A DNA stretch of 64,000 bases from Gonium pectorale (taxonomy: Eukaryota; Chlorophyta; Chlorophyceae; Chlamydomonadales; Volvocaceae): NCBI GenBank assembly GCA_001584585.1, contig LSYV01000044.1, positions 283,406 through 347,405 on the forward strand, written 5' to 3'. The translations under genes were made by a program, and so were the position numbers. The first letter of the stretch is position 1; every line of letters starts with the position of its first letter. This document shows positions 1 through 11,118 of this stretch, in pieces. The notes beneath the pieces are model-generated. The model was not told the DNA's origin. It saw only the letters and a program-made list of their open reading frames with translations, and did no database searches.

Positions 1-3000
1 GCTGTTGTTGTTGCTGCTGTTGCTGCTGCTGGAGGGCGTGCAGATGCGCCTGTTGGACCTGCACCTGCATCTGCATCTGCTGGTGCTGGTGGAGCTGCTG
101 CAGGTGCTGCTGAAGCTGTGGCGCGCCGAGCGGCAGCGGACGGCCGCCGGGCACCGGCAGCGGGCCCTGCAGCCCCGCCGCCGCCTGGCCGCCGCCCGCC
201 ACCTCGCCGCCGCCGCCCACGTAGATCCCGAGGGACGCCAGTCCAGCGACCGTAAGCTGTGCCGGGCCGGGGCCCGCACCGCCGCCGCCGCCACCACCAC
301 CACCACCGCCACCGCCGCCGCCGCCACCACCACCACCGCCACCACCGCCATACAATGAAGACGCCGAGTTGCCTTCCGATGCGCCGTCGCCCTGCTGCGC
401 CGCGCCGCCGCCGCCACCTCCACCGCCGCCGCCGCCAGCGCCTGCAACGGCTGCGGCCGCCGCCGCGAGAAAATTTCCAGACACTGACAGCGAGTCCATA
501 CTAGCCAACCCGACGCCGGAGCCGAGGCCGCCGACGCCGCCGCCAGCGACCGCCGCCGCTTCGGCGGCGTCCGCGAGGCTGACCAACACTGGGTTGCCTT
601 TGGAGTTCACCCTATACAACGGCATGGTGTGCGGCAGCGGCGCCAGCGGCGCCGAGTGGCCGTCAAGGGGGTGGAGGGACGCCACGGCGTCCAGGTCATA
701 GGCCGTAAGCCCGCGGCCGCCGCCGCCGCCGTGCCCCGAATGGCGGGCGGATGCGGACGGCCCCACGCCAGACATGGAGGCGGCCTGCCGGCGCGGCGGC
801 TGCAGCTGCATCGGCGCGGAGCCGCCGTTGAAGACGCCGGGGTCTGGGGCAGGCGCGAGTGGGGCGCGGGCGGGGGCGTTGTCGGAAAGGGGTAGAGGGT
901 TGGAAGGCATTCTCAGAAGAGAAGCCCGAGCGTCGGAAAGGGGTGGGGCGGTCAGAAGGGAAGGTGCGTGCGGGTCAGAGTCGCCGGTTTGCATTGGGAC
1001 GGCACTCGCGCGCTCGCGGCCGCACGCGGGCCTCCGGCCGCGGAGGCGGGAGGAAGGGGCCGTCCGCCCGCACACGTCTGACACGCCCGCACACGTCGCC
1101 CGCGCAGGCCCCGCCAAGCACCCTGGCGGCCGCCGCGGCCCCCCAGCAGGCACCGGAGGCTGCACACCCGGGCCGGTGAACCGCCGCGCGCTGGCGGCGC
1201 CACGCCACGATGTCAGGCCTAGGTGACCGCAGTCCGCAGCCCGCACCGCACCGCACCCCGCCCAGCGTGCGGTTGTACGGGTGCCCATCGCGCGCCAGCC
1301 CCGCGCCAGCCCCACACCTAGACCAGACCACCGAAGGGCCCCAACCCAGCGCATGCCCAGGCAAATCGAGTCCCGCTGGACGCTTGGACGCGTCTATGGC
1401 ACCATGCTCGTCGGCCGTCGCTCAGCTTGCCCACGGACCGAGCACCCACCCACCCCTCTCCACCCTCCCCCATCTGGGCCCCGCGCACGCGCCATTCGGT
1501 CCAGGGCCCCGCCCCGCCCCGGCGCCCCCCAACCCCCCCGACGGTTATCAGTCAGCTTTTGCAACGGACTGAATAACCCCCAACCCCCGGCCCCAAACCC
1601 CGCCATACCCGCGGGCCCGTGCCCCAGCAGCCTCCCGCGCGCGTTGCCGCCGCCGCCAGCAGTAACGACCGCGGCAGAGGCAGCCGCCGCCGCCGCCGCG
1701 GCGGCGGCCTGGCTGGACGGCGCGGAGCTCCGGCCGCCGTCCAGCCCGTCGACGTCCGTGTCGGGGCCCGCGCTCTGACCCCCGGCGGCGGCGGCGGCGC
1801 GGGCCAGCTGCTGCTGCTGCTCGGTGGCGCCGCTGCCGCTGGCGTTACCACCGCCACCAGGGCCGGGCTTCCATGGCACCCTGAGCTCCTCCAGGCTGTG
1901 TGCGAAGAAGCACGACGGCCGGGTGCACTGGCTGCCGTACGTGCACATGAGCGCCTTATACCTGTCGTATGTGTGTGCGAGCCGTACGGGCGGAGAATGG
2001 GGGCCGGGAAAATCAGAGCGAGGGGACGCGGCCCTGGCGAGTTTGATTCGAGTTGTTTGTTTCATGGTTTCGACTTGACCGCCTCCGAGCGGGGCCCCCG
2101 TTGGGCCGCTCCCGCCGCATGCAAGCGCGGCTCCACAGGCCAACTCCCGCCGCCCTAGTATGGACGCAGCCACGGTATCCTGCTCGTCGGCCATCGCTCA
2201 GCTTGCCCACAGTCTGAGGAATTCCCCTCCCCGCACAAGGCCTTCTTTTCACCATATGCAATTCGGGCGCTTCGCATTATGGCCCGTTTCCCAGCTGCAC
2301 TGCCCACCCTCGCCCCGTCCCTCGTCGGCGCACCGTTGCGGGTGAAGCCTGCAGCACCGCGGAGGCGACGTAGCCGCACCGCCGCCGTACACCGTTGCGT
2401 TGCGTTGCGGGGACCGCGCGTTGGCGGGGGAGAGGGGGCCGGGGGAAAGGGGCAGAGGCGGAGGGGCAGAGGCGGGGGGAGGGGGGGGGTGCAAGGGAGG
2501 GTTAGGAGCAGGCGCCGGGAGACAGGCCGGGGCCAGCCCCCGGAGAAGCTGGGACGCCGTGCGCTGCGCAAGTGCCGTGCCGATGGGCTGCTAGCGTGCG
2601 TACCTTAGCTGACAGAAACGGCGGACAAAGACGGCGGACAAAGACGGCGGACGAAGACAGCGGGCAGAAACTCACTCTCCTCAGGCAGAATCCAAATGCG
2701 CGCTCTGATGTGTTCAGTAGACATACGGTACGTGCACGCTGCAGGGGACAACAACCCGTGGCCCCACCACCTCGGCACGGCGGCCAGCCCCATGCCAGTA
2801 GGGACACGGCCATCGGCAGAGCGCAGCGCGCCGAAGGAACCCGCCCCCAGCCCGGTGCCCAGCCTGGTCCCCAGCCCCTCCCTCCCTCGCCGCCGCCATC
2901 CCGACCGAGCCGCCCGTCGCCCGCAGTCCACACCATTGTTCAAAGACGTTGTGCGCGTATCCGCACGAGTCGCCCGCCGGGCAGCCCGACTTCTACGGGG

Positions 3001-3800
3001 CGGGGAGGCGTAGGGGCGCTGTGAGGTGGGGGAGAGGCCGAGGCGGGGCCCCGGGGCAATGCCAGCGGAGCCGGCCGGTACAGTTCCATGGGTGCGACGG
3101 TTGTGGCTGTGGTGGCTGGTGGCGGGGATGCAGTTCACAGCCGCCCCCCCCCCTTCCTACTCCTCCCGCCCCCGCATACATGGCAGGGTTGGGACCGGGT
3201 CGCACATCCCGGTGGAGTGCGGCCGGCAATGCACGTCGTGAAGCGCGACATTTCCTCCCCTCACACACACACACACACACACACACAGCCATGGGATCCT
3301 GGATCGTGGTGGATCCGGGCTGCAGGGGGCGCCATGGCAGCCGGTTTTCACGCCCCCGCCAAGGCCCGTGAGGCGTCCCTCGCCGTTGCCCTTCATCTGG
3401 CTCCTGTGCACCGTCTGTGAAGGCGTCTCACCGACTTGACGTTTGGGCAGAGCACTGGCTGGTAGTTGAAGAGTGTCGGGTCTCTCCGCCGGGCAGTCTC
3501 CCCAGGGTGCGCGCACGGGCAGCTGGACCAAGAGTGAGCATAGGTCTTTGTGCATGGCACGACCTGCAGGGTGGTCGCGCGATGCACGTGAGATGAGGTA
3601 AGTTCTCGGCCTGCTAGCTCCGGCAGGCCGCCACGGGCGTGGACAAATTTATTGCCGCTGATAATTATCCCTGTCGGCTGAACGCAGTGCGTTAAGCCGG
3701 GCCCCGGCCACATATAAGCGGCGCGCCAACCTCCTACCTTGAAGCTGAGCATCCAGAACTCATCGCTGTAATTGCCCTTATGCTTCAGGCAGTGCGCCAT
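1..3800 (-). CDS. Plant-type tandem CCCH zinc-finger protein (RR-TZF family), 3' end outside window
   Basis: Phase-consistent exons on the minus strand are 3738..3800 (ATG at 3800), 3432..3563, 2934..2992, 1609..1961 and 843 down to the window edge. The first two exons give DEFWMLSFKV and the RR-region signature CAHPGETARRRDP, diagnostic of plant and algal RR-TZF proteins. The next exon gives finger 1 (C-x8-C-x5-C-x3-H, CPNVK..GDSCGYAH). The fourth gives finger 2 (C-x5-C-x4-C-x3-H, CTYGSQC..CFFAH, then SLEELR). The rest is low complexity: Ala runs, a Gly run of over 20 residues, then Gln-rich sequence at the edge. Known RR-TZF proteins bind AU-rich mRNA and sit in cytoplasmic granules; that role is inferred here from family. 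Oddity: the modelled splice leaves 11 residues between the fingers instead of the usual 16. At least 483 codons are present. The start is the first ATG before the conserved block; a longer N-terminus is possible. Confidence 0.88.
277..350. repeat. GGN triplet repeat coding polyglycine
   Basis: An almost pure run of ACC/GCC triplets on the plus strand reads as GGT/GGC glycine codons in the last visible exon of the CCCH zinc-finger gene. CAG/CAA-rich sequence at 1-30 likewise reads as polyglutamine in that frame. Confidence 0.85.
2619..2664. repeat. 13-bp tandem repeat, about 3.5 copies
   Basis: The unit CGGCGGACAAAGA begins at 2619, 2632 and 2645 (third copy with one substitution), followed by a partial copy. 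It lies in the intron of the CCCH zinc-finger gene between fingers 1 and 2. Confidence 0.9.
3262..3288. repeat. (AC)n microsatellite
   Basis: About 13 uninterrupted AC units lie inside the second intron of the CCCH zinc-finger gene. Confidence 0.95.
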
Positions 3801-6332
3801 ACTGCCAGGCGCTGCGATAGACGAGTATGGGGTGCTTGGCGGTTGGTGGTGCGGCGGAACCCGAGGTGTTTCCGCAGAGGAAAGCTACCCAAACACCTGG
3901 GCAGTTACAGAAACGCGGCCGACAGTAGGAGTCAATGAGCAGCGGAGACCCCTCCGCGCGATGGGGCGACACAGTTGGGCTGGAGGGAAGCATCAAAAGC
4001 GGTGCGTCAGAACATTGAGACCAGCTGCGCTTACAAGTGTCGTCTCCGGCTTGAGGCCGAAGCAGTGCACAGCGACTCTGTCCGCGCTCTCCTCTCGACT
4101 GCTCCTCGCGGCTTGCTGTCTACGTACTGCTCGCATCATTCGCTCATCTGCAATTGAAGTTGAGAAGTGTGTACGCCTCAGCGTCAAGTGAAGAGGGCAG
4201 AGCTTCCCAAAATGCTAGCTTAGATAAGAACAAATTAGACTACTGTAGAATGCCGCAGTTTATTGGCGTTGATGAGCGCTTGCAATACGGCTCGTTTGCG
4301 CTGGGATTTCCGTACGACTTCCACCAGACAAGTTATAAACTACCTAATAGGCAAATACAAATACACATAAAACATGTATAAGCCTCTTTTGTCATAAGGC
4401 GCTCGCACTCCTGCCAGACTTCTTCCGGCGGTCTCGACTTCTCGCCTTGCCCGTTTCGGTGCCACTGCGTGCACCATTTGATAGTCCTTGCCAAAGACCG
4501 GTACTTAGTTCTCTTGCGATGGTCGTGCACCGCAAACCCAGCCGCAAGGAGAATGGCTCATCCAACAGCGCACACAGAGACCAGGGACAAGGACAGGTTA
4601 TCAGCTCGCCCATACATCAGCTGACGGCGGTTGGCGCGTTCGCAGGCGCTTGTCGGGCCCAGCGCTCCGACTCCTACTGTTTCCAGCAGCTCAAAGCGCC
4701 GGATTTCCCCTAGTGCACCTCCGGGCTTGGGGTGTTCGTGGGGTTGGCGGTTGGGTGGAAACCTGTTTTCGGTTGCGAAGGTATGCGCGTGCAGGGTGCG
4801 GGGCTGCGGGCGCTCGGGCGTGGGCCGGGTTACAGGCTTGTGACGGTGGCTTGCGATGCCTCTTTGGCGCTTGCTCCCAACGTCGTGCTTTGGTTCGTCG
4901 GTCTCTGCAGATTTCTCCTTTGTCGGTCTGGATCCCCTTCCAGTGCGTGCCTGCAAACCCTACTGGCTGGAAACCCTCAAGCTGCAGCACTGACCAGGTC
5001 TGTGCGCACGGGCGGACGGAAGCCAGAAAGTTTTTCAAGTTGGGGGAGCCACACCTCTACGGACATACACAAAACCCGAAGGCGCCACGCTTCCAGTAGG
5101 GCAACCGGGCGGTACAAGAAAAGGCAGGCGAGCGTAGGCGAGCGAGCCAAACGAGCAGACGCCCCGGCCCCCGGTCCTGGACGGGACAGCTAACCAGGCT
5201 GGGTTGTGACCACGTGGTTTACCTCACTGGGACTGGTGTGGGTCTGCTCCTCGGCATTGCCGCCGGTCCATCGGTGGCCAGCAGTGACCAGACCCGCATG
5301 CGTCCGACGCGCCCACCCGGAACCGAACGCCGAAAGTGGAGGAGCATACCTGCAAGCATCGGTAGGGACGTCGGTGTCCCCGAGGCAGAAGCTCCTGCTC
5401 GGAAGCTTACAGATCTACAAACCGCGCGTCAGCACACATCAATACTGCACGGATCCTGCATAAGGAAGCCCTGCTGGAAACACGGGAACGGTGCCAGCGG
5501 ATGCACTTCACGGCTCCGATATTCCCCCCTGCTGGCTGCTGCACCGGGCGCACCGTACGAGCAGTTACAGCTCCGTACCGCACCGGATCCCAGCTGCGGG
5601 CGAGGCGCAACGGCAGACGGCGACACCTGGTAACGCCGTACACCATGCAGCCTGCACACCTGCCTCACGATGCCGTCCGTCCCCCTCATCCGTCAACGCC
5701 GCCGTGCCGCGCAGTCCGAGCACCGTCCCAGCGTACGGCTTCACCTAGCTCACATGGCCACCATGCGCAGGGTCTGCGCTAGATGCCCGCGGGAGTTTCC
5801 ATCCGGGCGCCCAAATCTCTCCGCCCGCGTGACACGCTCATCACGCCCAGCAACCACCGTCCCCAGTTCCCCGCCATCATACCGTAATTGCACGGGTCTC
5901 CAACCTGCGTCAAGGCAGCACCTGCAGACAATCACGGCCGCGCCCCGCCAACGAGCATCCCTCGTTCCCCATCCACGCATGCCGTCATGCTCACGCCTCC
6001 GCCAGCGGCCAGTGGCCGGCCCCGGAAAGTGAAGCCTCACCGATCAACCGCCGTGGCACTCCGGGTCCACGCCTGCTCGTCCAGGCCCCCCCGTCCCCTC
6101 GCCGCGCGGGTTGCTGCCCCTTGGGCCCCTGCGCCCCACGCCCCCCTTTACAAGCCCTTGAACGCCACGACCAATCCACTCCGTCCGCACATGTCCCCAA
6201 CCCGCCTTGAACTCCCTCCTGCCACCGCGCTCCCATGAAGGCCCAACGCCCCATGCCACCAACGTCCTCCCTCCTCCCCCGCCCTCTCCTGCCCCCTGCC
6301 CTCCCCCGCCCTCGCACCCCACGGGCCACAGT
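3801..6332. other. Intergenic region, no gene supported
   Basis: This interval lies upstream of the CCCH zinc-finger gene and beyond the 3' end of the chalcone-isomerase-like gene. It is lower in GC near 4.1-4.4 kb. I see no conserved protein motif or splice-consistent frame. Its one recognisable component is the dispersed-repeat copy at 5039-5194. The proximal part should hold the promoter and 5' UTR of the zinc-finger gene. Confidence 0.5.
5039..5194 (-). repeat. Dispersed repeat, copy A
   Basis: The reverse complement closely matches copy B (18665-18814) along about 150 bp, starting GTTAGCTGTCCCGTCC and ending near GGTGTGGCTCCCC. The centre carries the family core TACTGGAAGCG..GCGCCTTCGGG..TGTCCGTAGAGG, which copies C and D also share. 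No coding capacity or clear terminal structure is evident; a SINE-like or MITE-like element is possible. Confidence 0.8.
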
Positions 6333-6337
6333 TTACA
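6333..6337 (-). promoter_or_regulatory. TGTAA polyadenylation signal of the chalcone-isomerase-like gene
   Basis: TTACA on the plus strand reads TGTAA on the coding strand, about 93 nt beyond the stop codon at 6430. TGTAA is the usual polyadenylation signal in volvocine algae. Confidence 0.65.
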
Positions 6338-6429
6338 GCGGCCAAGGCGCAACCCACTTCAGAGCTTGTGTTGCTTGTGTGTGTGCGTGTGTGTGGCCTC
6401 CAGGCAAAAGGCATGCGGGTGCCGCCCCC

Positions 6430-9400
6430 CTACTCGTGCAAGGTCGCCGCCAGGCTGCGGCCGAAGGTGGCCTTGGCGTCGCGCGACACGGGGTCCGGCC
6501 CCAGGTAGATGTCGAACAGCGAGGAGCACAGCGCCGGCGAGGAGAGCGCCGAGGTCTGCACAGGTTTGAAGGTTGGGACCGACGGGTTGTGGAGGCGGGA
6601 AACGGGTTGGAAGGCCACGGGGGGGTGGGGGGTGGGAGGGCTGTCGGTCAGGGGACTCTGGGCTGTGGCGGGGGATCGGACGCGCAGGTGGAGGTGGGGA
6701 TGCAGGTGCGCGGGTTGTGGCCTTCCCACGGCAGAATCGACAGCTGGCAATGAGCGCGGGACAGGCGCATGGGTGCGGGGGACCGGCCCGGCAAAAGCAA
6801 CGCCGCGGCAACCACCACCAACTGCCCGAAATCGCGCGCACAAGACCAACCGTCAAACTACCTCAACCGCCGGCGCCCCTGCCCACCTTTCCCGCAACGT
6901 GTGTGACGAGCTTCTTGTTGTCCGAGCACGTGAACGCGATCTCCATGCCCTGGAGGTGAGCAGCAAGGGTTGAGGCGGCGGGGCAGGGGTTAGGGGACTG
7001 CTGTTAGGCCCGCAGCGAAGGGGAGGCTCTGGTAGCTGGGGGCGTTGGTCGAGGCAAAGGGACGCGGCCTCGATGCCCTTGAGAGCGGATGGTGACGGTA
7101 CGGTAGTGATGGATGCGCTCATTGCGCAAGCGGGACGCGAGCGGGAGCGGGAGCGGATGGGGGTGCATCGCCGCGTTACGCCGAAGGTGACCCGCGCCCG
7201 TCGTGTGCTGCGGAATGCCCAGAGTGTAGGGAGGACCGTCACCCGCCCCGTCGCCGTAGATGCCCCGCCCCGTCGCGCAGCGCCGACATCAGGTGCCCCG
7301 CGGACGCGCCCTTGTCCCAGTGCCTCGCTGCCCCCGCCCTGCCCTCGCCCTTGCCTTTTCGAACTGGACGCCGTCAAACTGCTTCCGGAACTCCTCCAGC
7401 GTCTGCGGCTCACCCGCCTGGGCAGCGGCGGGCACGCAGCACGCGGCGGTGTTATTTGGGGGGGCTGGGTCACCCGCGGGATTCGTTACGCTGTCCATAC
7501 GGGCGAGGAGGCCAGGGGCAAACTCTCACTTGAAGAGAGGGAAGGGCAAACGGCGCGGCGGGCGGAACGAGACTGCTGCACTTACGGAGTGTCAACCATA
7601 GCGCGATGCTGATGTTGCAACCGGCTACCCGTCACATACGGTCATCGCGCAAGTGGCTGGACATCCAGCCGCCCAGCCGCCACCCGCCCGCCCGACAGAC
7701 CTGCTTGAGCCGCGGCGCGAGCCGCTCGTCCAGCGCGTCCAGAAACTTCCTGCAGTTAGATGGTTGGTGGTTGTCACTTGCAGGGCTTCCTCCTAACGGG
7801 CCTTTGCGGTCAGCAGTGCAGCATGGCCACATGTCGCCTGGCGCCTCGCCCGGCGCTCCGTCTGTGGGCGAGCCATCCCCCGGGGCCTCATCCGTGGGAA
7901 TGGGCATCGCCGTGGCCGCTTGGTGGGGTCAGGCACATACCGGCTAGGGGCCCCGGCGTGTGCCTGCGTCTCGCAACTGTGGCTGCGTTTGATTGGATCC
8001 AATCACCCGGCTTGCTACCTTTACGCGCGCTTGTCGCATGACCTGAAGACGCGCCAACCGCCAAGCACGTCCCTGCACGCCGCATCCCGCCCCCCACCGC
8101 CCAACCTTTGTGCCGCCAACCAAACCCTTATACCACGTGGGTCGACAGACCCCGCGCGGGCGCCACCGAAGCCCACGGTGAAAGCACTGCCACGCGGCCC
8201 ACTGTGATCAGTCCTCTGGCGAGTGTTTGGTGGGTCGGGGGCCCCGCGTGGCGCGTCGCCGCCTCTGCCCCACCCGCTTTGTACGGCCGGTGCTCGACCT
8301 TGTGAGGCGACGGTAGCGGCGCAGACAACGGGCCGCCCCGACCGAGAGCATGGGCCGCGCCTGCCTCATGCGGGCGCGGCCACAGAAGTTCTGCTGCGCT
8401 GGTATGGACGCGCCTGCGGTATCATGCTCTGACGGTCATTGATCAGCTCGGGGCCCCCGCCCCTAGCACCACTGCCCCCCGCCGCACGCCTCTTATCCGT
8501 CCGCATCCACCCACTTGCGGTCCACCAGCCGCGAGCTGATGACCAGGCGCAGCGTCTTCTCCACGTGGGGCGCGTGCAGCACGGCTGGGCGGGGCGCGCC
8601 GGGACGGAGGGAGGGGCAGGCATGAAGGGGGTCGGGGGAGAGTGAGGCGGGGCGGAGCGAGGAAGAGGGGGGAGGGAGAGAGGGAGGCGGGGCAGGGAGA
8701 GAGCGCGGAGGGTCACCAGCGGCTGAGGCTTGGGATGAGCCGGAGCAACGCACCGCCACGGTGCCAGGTGGAGAGTGGAAGGGAGAAGCGCGTCGGTGGC
8801 GGTTAGGGCCTGTGCCCCTCTGCGCATATGCCGACTTACTGTTTTCTTGTGCCCCGTTGCAAGGGCGTTGAGGCAGCAGTCCCCGTGGCGACCCCGCTTA
8901 CGTGTCCCCTCCGCCGCGAACGGTTCGTCGCAGCAGCGGCACTTGTCGACCCTCATCTCCCTCCCCTCCCTCCCGTTCCCGGCCCACCCGCCGGCACCCC
9001 ACCCACCCACCCCGGGCCACCCACCCAACCACCCAACCGTGCCGCCGACCCGCCACCCGGCCCTGCACACCCCAACCGTGCCGCCGACCCGCCACCCGGT
9101 CCTGCACACCCCAACCGTGCCGCCGACCCGCCACGCACCGTCGTAGAACTTCTGGTCCGCTGCTAGCTCCTCCACGGGCTGCTTGCGGTACCGCGACAGC
9201 GCGCTGCGGGCGGCGGCGGCGTCCACGTAGATGCCCAGCGCGTACACTGCGGGCGCGGCCCGAGGAGCCAACGGAGCGGGGGCAAGGAGGCAGGTCGGGG
9301 CAGGAAGGAGCCGGGGTCAGGGCCGGGCTGTTGGGGAGGGGGCGGAGCGGTGATGCGGCATGAGGGGCGCATGGTGTGCAGAGTGGGGGAGTGGCGGGCT

Positions 9401-10512
9401 GGCCGCACCAGGGCAAGGTCAATGATACGGGAAGCGCGGTCTGGCGAGGCAGAGGCAACGGCAGCGAAAACTCTACGGGGCGGGGCATGCGCAGAGGATG
9501 GTGGCCCGAGGCTGCGCCGGGTGCCGGTCGGGGAGGGGTGAGGGGGCAGTGCCCCAGCGGGGCGCCTTGCGCGGGTAGGAAGCCCGTGCCCCACCGCCAT
9601 GCTTCATGCAGCCCCATTGCACCCCAGCAGCGCTGAGCCACAACACCAGGTGCGTTCCCACTCGCTTAGTGATGGAGGACGGCATCACCGCGGGCGGGTG
9701 GGCGGGCGGGTGCGGGGCTTGGAGGGAAGGGGAGCGCGCGAGGCTCGTACGTGGCGGTGGGGTAGCGTGCCAGTGGCTGCCCGCACGAGCGGCAGGGGAC
9801 GCACCGTGCACGTCCTTCACGATGATCTTCTTGCTCCGTACCCTGTCAGGTTGAACGGTTGGACGGTTGGGGCAGGTGGGGCAGTTGGGCAGCGAGGGGA
9901 GAGGAGGGGCGGCGAGGGCGGCTGGAGAGGTGGTCACGCCCCGTGTAGCTGGGCATGGGGTGTTACGAGGTGAGTGCGCTTTTTGGGTCATTGCAGACTT
10001 TAGTATAGTAGTGGTGGTCGAAAGGGGGGAAGGTTCGGTTCGAGATGGGCGGGTATGCTCGGCGGGCGCGCATGCCGCCGATTGGCGACGTAACGCCCAC
10101 ATCCGCCCGAGGAGGGCTCCCGACTGCCCATGAGACGGGCTGCCGACCCCCATCACCGGCCATGCAATGCTCGGTATGTAACGTGCCACGAGCGAATATG
10201 AGACCCGAAACGCTCTCCAAGACGGGCGATGCGCGAGGCATCGAGAGAAGCGCACCCAAGGCCCGCGAGGCTGGGGCAGTCCTTTGTCTTGAGGTAGCAG
10301 AACTCCGGCGGGAACTCGTAGCCCGTGGCCGGCTCAACGCGTCCCCCCGTCAGGCCCGGCTTGCCGAGGCCATGCAGAATCGAGGAGGAGATGGACGCAA
10401 AGGGCGTTCCGCCGGCAAGGGGCGCGGCCTTGGCGCTCCAGAACTTGAAGTTTTCGGCCTTGAGGCCCGAGGACGCCCCCGCGCTCGCGCCTGCGCCCCA
10501 ACCGCCGGGCAT
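6430..10512 (-). CDS. Chalcone-isomerase-like protein (CHI fold, fatty-acid-binding type), 5' end missing
   Basis: Exons on the minus strand are 10256..10512, 9805..9842, 9139..9246, 8511..8584, 7701..7745, 7355..7417, 6887..6949 and 6430..6555. All joins keep phase and give 257 codons plus stop. Family blocks appear in order: EPATGYEFPPEF, LKTKDCPSLAGLGVRSKK, VYALGIYVD, KTLRLVISSRLVDRK, LDERLAPRL, LEEFRKQFDGVQFEK, and the C-terminal SSPALCSSLFDIYLGPDPVS. This is the CHI fold. Algal and plastid members are mostly fatty-acid-binding or CHI-like rather than true chalcone isomerases, so enzymatic activity is not claimed. The intron after 7355 starts with GC rather than GT. The first modelled exon may open with an acceptor-adjacent ATG, but a plastid transit peptide is expected upstream, probably in the sequence gap. 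The 49-bp alternative for exon 7701..7749 breaks phase. Confidence 0.9.
9033..9148. repeat. 39-bp minisatellite in chalcone-isomerase-like intron
   Basis: The unit containing CAACCGTGCCGCCGACCCGC recurs at exactly 39-bp spacing (near 9034, 9073 and 9112). The last, partial copy runs into the 5' splice site of exon 9139..9246. On the coding strand each unit contains GTGTGCAG, a sequence resembling a 3' splice site. Confidence 0.85.
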
Positions 10513-10729
10513 CTGGCAGCCTTGCCGCGTCTCAAACTGTACCATTCTTACAGCTTTGCTCGTGTCCTAGAGATTGAGTGGTGGGTAGCCCCGATCGCGG
10601 GCGTTGACCCGGGGGGCGGTCCGCGTCATCTGATGCTCCGGAACCAGCATTCGGAGCTCGTGGGTGTATGCCGACTATGAGGACGTCATGGAGGGGACGA
10701 CACAGAGGGGACGTGCCTACGGTAGTGCC

Positions 10730-11118
10730 NNNNNNNNNNNNNNNNNNNNNNNNNNNNNNNNNNNNNNNNNNNNNNNNNNNNNNNNNNNNNNNNNNNNNNN
10801 NNNNNNNNNNNNNNNNNNNNNNNNNNNNNNNNNNNNNNNNNNNNNNNNNNNNNNNNNNNNNNNNNNNNNNNNNNNNNNNNNNNNNNNNNNNNNNNNNNNN
10901 NNNNNNNNNNNNNNNNNNNNNNNNNNNNNNNNNNNNNNNNNNNNNNNNNNNNNNNNNNNNNNNNNNNNNNNNNNNNNNNNNNNNNNNNNNNNNNNNNNNN
11001 NNNNNNNNNNNNNNNNNNNNNNNNNNNNNNNNNNNNNNNNNNNNNNNNNNNNNNNNNNNNNNNNNNNNNNNNNNNNNNNNNNNNNNNNNNNNNNNNNNNN
11101 NNNNNNNNNNNNNNNNNN
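10730..11118. other. Assembly gap (389 N)
   Basis: An uninterrupted run of N. It lies where the 5' exon(s) and promoter of the chalcone-isomerase-like gene would be expected. Confidence 0.99.

Noticed and set aside
259..504. Histidine-rich plus-strand frame
   Set aside because: An out-of-frame reading of the GGN repeat that encodes polyglycine in the zinc-finger gene on the minus strand.
9033..9148. Regular 39-bp repeats considered as a CRISPR-like array
   Set aside because: Units are contiguous with no unique spacers and lie in a eukaryotic intron; this is a minisatellite.
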